A stretch of DNA of 64,000 nucleotides from the IMG/VR virus record IMGVR_UViG_3300027759_000073, positions 1-64,000 of that record; one strand, given 5' to 3'. Positions 59,388 to 64,000 of this stretch are shown piece after piece (positions within the stretch are counted from its first letter, which is position 1; each line of letters begins with the position of its first letter). The notes beneath the pieces were generated by a model. That model did no database searches and was not told where the DNA came from. It worked only from the letters and a program-made list of their open reading frames with translations. Source of the stretch: a virus. Made by a program: the position numbers and the translations under genes.

Positions 59388-61539
59388 AACTGCAGTTCAT
59401 CACAAACTCAGTTGGTGCTTCTGGGTCTCCAGGGTACATTGCAGACTTGCCATTAATCTCAAACTTCTCGTCGATGCCGACTGTCTGACTGGCAAGTTCA
59501 GCGTGCTCATTGCGTGCTGAGTCTTGACTTGGGCGGTGAACCCATGTCTTTTTTGTATATCCAAGTTCTTTTGCTGCCCATAGAAGACCAGCATTGAACG
59601 CCCCGCCAACTTCTGTTTTGGAGATTGTTTTAACTCGCGAACTAAATGCCGAAGCGAACCATGCTTTTAGAGCAGTGATGAACTCTTGGTGCGACTTTGA
59701 GCGATGCTCGCTAATAATTTTTTCAATATTGCGCTTGCTCGTCTCGTTAATAGATGAAATAGCCTTAATTCGTGGGCTAACGATTTCGTCCATCGTTACA
59801 TTTCCTGGGTTTAAAGAATCAACTTTTGTTGAGGCTACTTCGATTGCCCCATCAAGGAACACTGATGCAACCCATGTTTTTGCATCGGAGATGAGTTGGT
59901 CATTCCACACGGCAACATCAAAAATGTCTTCTGCTTTGATTCCTTCTCCAGAATCCCATTTTTCCTTAACCTTTTTAGAGGCTGCTTTTTCAATTGTTAC
60001 TCGCTCTTGGCGCTTCAACATTGAACCAATCTGAAGCGCGACACTTTGCTCAAGACGGGTAATCTGGCGCGTGCGGCGAACCCCAATGTCTTCGGAAGAC
60101 TTTGATTCCTCAATGTCATGGGCTAAAGGGGTTAGTGGTGGTGTAAAAATTGACCTTGGTGTTGGAGGGTTGGTCGGCTCTATCGAATCGTTTGGTCGCG
60201 AGTTCGGACTTGAGTTTGGCAACGCTGGGTCTGGTGCATCCGCAGGACGGCGACCTGGCCTTTGGTTCGGGTTCAACGGAGCGCCATCTTCTGGTTGTTG
60301 CTGACCGCCATTGTTTGTCTGCATGACAACTGGTGAAAGGTTTGTTGGGATTAGCAACTCATCAATTCCAACACCTTCGCGCCCAGTGAGTTCGCGGTAT
60401 TCATCAATTGAAATTGCACCCTGCTTCAATTCTTCAAGATGGAATCGAGCACGCTCTCTATCGTCACGGCTCAAAATTGCAACCGAAGAAAGGTCATAAG
60501 CAAAGTATGTAGTTGGGTCTTCGTCTAATTTGTCAAAAGACCGCTCAAGAAGCGTCAGGTGAGGAACCATTGTCTCTCGCCAGAATACTTCTAGTTCAAC
60601 ATCAGCATTAGCAAATGTCCTATTTGATGCATTTCCAATTACTGATTCGGGTACACCAAAGGCGAGAAGAATCTCTTCCTTGTTCATTTGACGAGCCTCG
60701 ATATATTGAGCATCTCGCTGATTGGTTGATGTATCAATAAACTTTGCATCTTCAGCAGACATTACGGTTAGGCGACCTGCGCCACCGATATTTGAGCCAG
60801 TACTTCCCTTGAAGCGGCGTTGAATTTCTTCTGCCTGTTCTTCTTCCATGTCTCCGTTAATTACAAGAATTCCGCCTGGTCGACCATCATTAACCATAAA
60901 GTTACGGTTGAAAACTTTTGCGTAATAGTCGTACTCAATTGCTAGTCCAGCAGACTCAAGTGGAGTCTGTCCTTTGAATGGGTCAATTGGGTGTGGAACT
61001 CTTGTCCAAATTACATCTTTGGCATCAATGATTCTTTTTGGGGTATTTGGATACTCAACAGAGAATCCAGATACGAATCTGTCTGGGTCTGGAATTGGGA
61101 AGGTGTATTGCGGAGGAAGCAAAACTAGTGCGGCAACTTCTCCCATGCGATTACGAATGATTTCCACAAACGCACCACGCTGAGAAAGCAACAACTGCGA
61201 TGACAGCATAAAGCGGAATGAAAAAGCATCTTGACCAGGGTTTGCATTGCGATTCATAATCTGCAAAATTGGGTCGTCGTATGTTAGTTCGCCGATTCTC
61301 CAGTCGCCCTTTCTCATGGCAATCGGGAGAGATGCAGCGTTTGCTGAAATTGCGTAAACTGCTTTGTAAACCCAAGTAACTCTGTCAAGTGCTTGTGTTA
61401 CTGAGCGCTCCAAGTCCCAGCCATCTTTGTATGGCTTTAGGGGGCGGCCAGGACCGCTTGATGGTGCGTAAAACTGTTTCTTATCTGGGGCTACAAAACC
61501 TTGTTGGTCGTGTGTGTTAAATGAGCGAAGGAATGCCAT
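59368..61539 (-). CDS. portal protein fused to a MuF-like head domain
   Basis: 723 residues. Residues 1-420 are an HK97-family portal: LERSVTQALDRVTWVYKAVY, PLESAGLAIEYDYYAKVFNRNF, then LLAFGVPESVIGNASNRTFA and RDDRERARFHLEELKQGAIS. A Pro/Asn-rich linker covers about 410-470. The remainder is a MuF-like minor head domain: helices near 500-640 and a closing KKTWVHRPSQDSARNEHAEL, then PGDPEAPTEFVMNCSCTL. MuF normally is a separate gene after the portal; fusion is known in some actinophages. The portal is the packaging channel; the MuF part may be injected or complete the head. Confidence 0.85.
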   Translation of the reverse strand: MAFLRSFNTHDQQGFVAPDKKQFYAPSSGPGRPLKPYKDGWDLERSVTQALDRVTWVYKAVYAISANAASLPIAMRKGDWRIGELTYDDPILQIMNRNANPGQDAFSFRFMLSSQLLLSQRGAFVEIIRNRMGEVAALVLLPPQYTFPIPDPDRFVSGFSVEYPNTPKRIIDAKDVIWTRVPHPIDPFKGQTPLESAGLAIEYDYYAKVFNRNFMVNDGRPGGILVINGDMEEEQAEEIQRRFKGSTGSNIGGAGRLTVMSAEDAKFIDTSTNQRDAQYIEARQMNKEEILLAFGVPESVIGNASNRTFANADVELEVFWRETMVPHLTLLERSFDKLDEDPTTYFAYDLSSVAILSRDDRERARFHLEELKQGAISIDEYRELTGREGVGIDELLIPTNLSPVVMQTNNGGQQQPEDGAPLNPNQRPGRRPADAPDPALPNSSPNSRPNDSIEPTNPPTPRSIFTPPLTPLAHDIEESKSSEDIGVRRTRQITRLEQSVALQIGSMLKRQERVTIEKAASKKVKEKWDSGEGIKAEDIFDVAVWNDQLISDAKTWVASVFLDGAIEVASTKVDSLNPGNVTMDEIVSPRIKAISSINETSKRNIEKIISEHRSKSHQEFITALKAWFASAFSSRVKTISKTEVGGAFNAGLLWAAKELGYTKKTWVHRPSQDSARNEHAELASQTVGIDEKFEINGKSAMYPGDPEAPTEFVMNCSCTLLFS

Positions 61540-61542
61540 TTA

Positions 61543-61767
61543 CTACCCTCTCTCGTATCCAAATAAAATACCAATACCAATTAGACATGCCGCGATAACA
61601 CATACGCCAGCAATGTCGCTGTACATAAAACCAGCAGTAGAAGCAGAAGACACACCGCCAGCAATCGCTGTAGTGGAGATTCTTCCTCTTAAATCAATGT
61701 TCAACTTTGGCGATATAAACCAAACTAGGCCAGCCATAAATACTGCTACTGCTAGACCTATATACAT
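61543..61767 (-). CDS. small membrane protein
   Basis: 74 residues from the ATG at 61767, favoured over an upstream GTG because AGAGGA lies seven bases before it. Hydrophobic segments lie near 2-17, 30-44 and 50-70, ending in GYERG. Two or three membrane passes; a holin-like size, but it lies before the portal, far from the endolysin. Function unknown. Confidence 0.6.
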   Translation of the reverse strand: MYIGLAVAVFMAGLVWFISPKLNIDLRGRISTTAIAGGVSSASTAGFMYSDIAGVCVIAACLIGIGILFGYERG

Positions 61768-61843
61768 ACCGAAATCCTCTTTTGAATTAGCCGTGCCAAT
61801 TTCATATACCAACACTAAGTTACACTAAATTTTCATAGAATTG

Positions 61844-61895
61844 TTTGCGTGTCACGGGATAAGTCGTTCCCACTAACCCTCCCGTGACACACAAA
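61844..61895. terminator. strong inverted repeat after ssb (terminator or leader structure)
   Basis: An 11-base-pair perfect stem (GTGTCACGGGA with its complement) extended by four pairs after one mismatch, with a loop of about 20 bases, directly after the ssb stop. No T-run follows on the minus strand. It probably separates the replication genes from the head genes. Confidence 0.45.
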
Positions 61896-61900
61896 TTCAA

Positions 61901-62347
61901 TCAGAATGGCGGTTCGTCATCAAGGAATGATGCCGCTGCTGGCTTCTTGCCAGTATTCTGGTACTGCTGACCACTTTGCGCGGCAGGGTTTCCAGACTTT
62001 GCAACGCCTTCTACTGTTGCTTTTCGCAGTGAAACTGCAATGTCATCAGCAATAACTACAACCTTTTTCTTGGTTGAGCCGTCGTTTTTGTCTGTCCATT
62101 CCTGCTGTTCTAGCCGTCCAACCACAACAACCTTATTGCCCTTGCTCAGGCTGGCTGCTGCGTTATCTGCTAGTTCTCCCCACGCTGTGAGGTCAAAGAA
62201 TGATGTTTGCTCTTCCCAGTTATCTTGCTTGTCCCGCCAACGGCGAGTGACAGCAATACCTACTGTTAATAGCGAAGAACCAGTCTTCGTTGCTTTAAGA
62301 ACTGGGTCTGCTGTGAGATTGCCAGTCATTGTTACCTGTGTGCTCAT
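61901..62347 (-). CDS. ssb: single-stranded DNA-binding protein
   Basis: 148 residues with an OB fold of the bacterial SSB type: MTGNLTADPVLKATKTGSSL at the front, TSFFDLTAWGELADNAAASL and KGNKVVVVGRLEQQEW in the core, then a short Gly/Gln-rich linker and the acidic DDEPPF tip that recruits partners. It protects ssDNA during replication and recombination. It starts at an ATGA overlap with the gene upstream. Confidence 0.9.
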   Translation of the reverse strand: MSTQVTMTGNLTADPVLKATKTGSSLLTVGIAVTRRWRDKQDNWEEQTSFFDLTAWGELADNAAASLSKGNKVVVVGRLEQQEWTDKNDGSTKKKVVVIADDIAVSLRKATVEGVAKSGNPAAQSGQQYQNTGKKPAAASFLDDEPPF

Positions 62348-62892
62348 TTTTCTCCTGATTTTTCTTTATCCTGATTTTTCATGTCTAACAAGAACCAGCC
62401 TCTAATCCACATGATTGCAATTATGGAATAACCACAAATGTCAAGCCATGTGTCTTTTACAGGCTCAAAAAGTACGGGGCCGTCAAAGCCACGCAGGTTC
62501 TTGAGTCTTTCCAACTTATCATTCATACGAATGACAATGCCTGGAACCTCGAAACGGGCGATGTTTCCATGCCCGTACATCTTTTGTTTTCCCACAACAG
62601 TTGTATACACAAATGCTGCTGAAGCCTTATGGTCTTCTTTCCCGACCAAAGAATATCCATGCAGACCAGCAACCGCAAGATTAAAAAACATTTCCTCAAG
62701 GAAGTCTGGGTCTACATCTTTAGTGTGAAATGCCAAGTCAACAATTTCGTCAAAGTTCTTCTGAACAAAATCATTGACTTTAGATTCGCTCTTGCTTTTT
62801 GCAATCTCGTATTGTTTGCACTTATCAGCAATTTCATTTACTACTAGAGCAGCGGCGCTTTCCCAATTTCCTGGTTTAATATCTTTTCTCAC
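62344..62892 (-). CDS. DUF1599-like (nucleotide modification associated domain 1) protein
   Basis: 182 residues, mostly helix. The latter part has RMNDKLERLKNLRGFDGPVL and DTWLDICGYSIIAIMWIRGW, the pattern of DUF1599 (nucleotide modification associated domain 1), in which a helix bundle with D-x-x-x-D-x-x-x-Y follows a K-x-x-R-x-x-x-L part. That family occurs in phages with modified nucleotides; its exact reaction is not known to me. It overlaps both neighbours by four bases. It may belong with the possible modification genes at 1489-5062. Confidence 0.65.
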   Translation of the reverse strand: MRKDIKPGNWESAAALVVNEIADKCKQYEIAKSKSESKVNDFVQKNFDEIVDLAFHTKDVDPDFLEEMFFNLAVAGLHGYSLVGKEDHKASAAFVYTTVVGKQKMYGHGNIARFEVPGIVIRMNDKLERLKNLRGFDGPVLFEPVKDTWLDICGYSIIAIMWIRGWFLLDMKNQDKEKSGEK

Positions 62893-63665
62893 ATAAGCCC
62901 CTTGTGCTGTATTGGTGCAAGCATAGCAGTTTTAGACTGCCGTGATTCCCATTCGAATGTTCTGCGTAGGGCTAAGAATGTAGCAAAGATATCGTCGTCG
63001 ATGCGCAATGGTTGATACGACCACTTATCTGGGCGTAGCAGAAGTGCGGCACCGCCGTCAACCTTCGGCATCGGTATCTCGTTGTCTCCATCAAAAATAA
63101 CATCAGCATTTGCGTATGCGGCTAATTGAAGAGCAACCTTTGCAGAAATTCCAGACCTTGTTGTTTTGAAGTCAAGAAGAATCTTTTTATCGTTAATCTT
63201 GCAGATTGCATCAAATGAACCTGCGTAATTGTGCGTAATGGAAAAGATTGATTTTTCTACATGAATCCATTCTGGTTCAAACCGCTTCTCAAATTCCCAA
63301 AAACCATGCAGAAACGGAAGCAGGTCATCATCGTACTTATAGTTTGGGTCAAGAATCAACTGCTCAATAGCCTCGTGGACTCGCGTACCAGTGTCTGCGG
63401 CTTTGTTCAACTCGCGCTCCGCAGCAGCCTTCAGCCAATCAATTGCCTTTACTTTTCCACCAGCGCTACCCAGTAGGGAGTCAATATGCTCACGCTCATT
63501 AATTGCCGCTTCTGCCGTCACCTTGCTATTCCACTTCGGCAGGTACGGCATTGGGAGCATTCCAACAATTGATGTGACACTGGGGGCAACCATATTTTTA
63601 ATATTTGGGTGCTTGTAGTGGCGATTGCCATTAATTGAAACTGTCTGAACTTTTGGATTTGTCAT
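62889..63665 (-). CDS. PD-(D/E)XK nuclease (Cas4/RecB-like exonuclease)
   Basis: 258 residues. A front helix with the ADTGTRVHEAIEQL segment, then YAGSFDAICKINDKKILLDFKTTRSGIS with the catalytic D...(D)xK (GSFDAI and LLDFKTT), and LQLAAYANADVIF with the Q-x-x-x-Y motif. This is the RecB/Cas4-type fold used for recombination and end resection. It stands beside ssb, and so forms a recombination pair with the annealing-protein candidate at 7451. Confidence 0.85.
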   Translation of the reverse strand: MTNPKVQTVSINGNRHYKHPNIKNMVAPSVTSIVGMLPMPYLPKWNSKVTAEAAINEREHIDSLLGSAGGKVKAIDWLKAAAERELNKAADTGTRVHEAIEQLILDPNYKYDDDLLPFLHGFWEFEKRFEPEWIHVEKSIFSITHNYAGSFDAICKINDKKILLDFKTTRSGISAKVALQLAAYANADVIFDGDNEIPMPKVDGGAALLLRPDKWSYQPLRIDDDIFATFLALRRTFEWESRQSKTAMLAPIQHKGLM

Positions 63666-63889
63666 TGAATAATTCTGTCCTTATCAATTGTTTTTTGATA
63701 CTCAGACCAATCAGCCTGGTACTTGTATTGTGTTGAACTTACACGCTTGTATAAATCCTGACCGCGATTCATAACAAGATACTCTGGGGTTGGATAAATG
63801 AACTCCAACTCCCTACCGTCAAACGAACCACCGATAAAGGTTATGTCAATTCTGTTTGGCGTTTTAGATGATGATTTTTTAGTTGCCAC
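63662..63889 (-). CDS. hypothetical protein
   Basis: 75 residues from a GTG that overlaps the stop of the gene upstream (TAGTG). A basic Ser/Lys-rich front is followed by a beta part (IDITFIGGSFDGRELEFIYP) common to small phage proteins of unknown function. It overlaps the nuclease gene by four bases. Confidence 0.6.
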   Translation of the reverse strand: MATKKSSSKTPNRIDITFIGGSFDGRELEFIYPTPEYLVMNRGQDLYKRVSSTQYKYQADWSEYQKTIDKDRIIQ

Positions 63890-64000
63890 TACTTAAGTTG
63901 CTGTGCAATCTGAACAATTTTGACAAAATCTGACTGCATCTGGTCAACTAGTTTCACCAACTTAGTAACAAACGATTTGTCCATTACGACCGTATCTGTT
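63889..64000 (-). CDS. hypothetical protein (partial at the right edge)
   Basis: The frame is open to the window edge, with an in-frame ATG at 63984 that would give a 31-residue helical peptide (VKLVDQMQSDFVKIVQIAQQ). It may be a full tiny gene or the end of a larger one starting beyond 64000. Its stop overlaps the next GTG, suggesting coupling. Confidence 0.45.
   Translation of the reverse strand, partial: TDTVVMDKSFVTKLVKLVDQMQSDFVKIVQIAQQLK

Overview
The window is a contiguous piece of a tailed-phage (siphovirus-like) genome. Every convincing gene lies on the minus strand, so transcription runs from position 64000 towards 1. The host is most likely an actinobacterium. Evidence for this is a WhiB-type regulator at the left edge (WhiB is an actinobacterial and actinophage family), two promoters whose -10 box sits 6-7 bases from the start codon (leaderless mRNAs, common in Actinobacteria), and many TTG/GTG starts. 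The modest G+C and the metabolic and fibre gene types suggest an aquatic, low-GC actinobacterial host; that last step is inference. No tRNA, rRNA, CRISPR array, integrase or large terminase was recognised, so the genome continues beyond at least one edge.

Layout in transcription order. (1) 64000-61900: replication and recombination genes (a PD-(D/E)XK nuclease, a DUF1599-type nucleotide-modification-associated protein, SSB), closed by a strong inverted repeat. (2) 61767-49532: head and neck genes (portal fused to a MuF-like domain, a very large prohead protease, an acidic scaffold candidate, a metallophosphoesterase, the major capsid protein with its own promoter and terminator, then connector, stopper, gp10-like and tail-terminator proteins). 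(3) 50200-36049: tail fibre and adhesin genes built from shared modules, including a 1783-residue repeat protein, glycine-rich proteins, and a collagen-like protein with a histidine-rich insert. (4) 35992-25543: an accessory block with two 2OG-Fe(II) oxygenases, a complete-looking flavin-dependent halogenase, a YkgJ-like cysteine-cluster protein, glycosyltransferases, a HAD-nucleotidyltransferase fusion, a SAM methyltransferase and a GDPD-glycosyltransferase fusion. (5) 25494-19346: a secreted Thr-rich surface protein, holin candidates, an SNF2/HARP helicase and an M15 endolysin. (6) 19236-8398: major tail protein, frameshifted tail assembly chaperones, tape measure, distal tail protein and an S74-terminated tail protein. 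(7) 8338-1: a second replication/modification block from a good sigma70-like promoter (annealing-protein candidate, HIRAN protein, HTH replication protein, helicase-loader candidate, three ParB-like domains, a CmoA-like enzyme, RusA, small regulators, WhiB).

Two gene groups look most novel. The first is a CmoA-like enzyme (candidate carboxy-SAM synthase) that overlaps by four bases a ParB-methyltransferase-fold fusion, next to a tandem ParB protein; this could be a carboxymethyl-type nucleic-acid modification system. The second is a collagen-like, His-rich fibre gene followed directly by a promoter-led operon of hydroxylases and a halogenase and then glycosyltransferases; this could be a post-translational modification system for tail fibres. 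Both are hypotheses from gene content and motifs.
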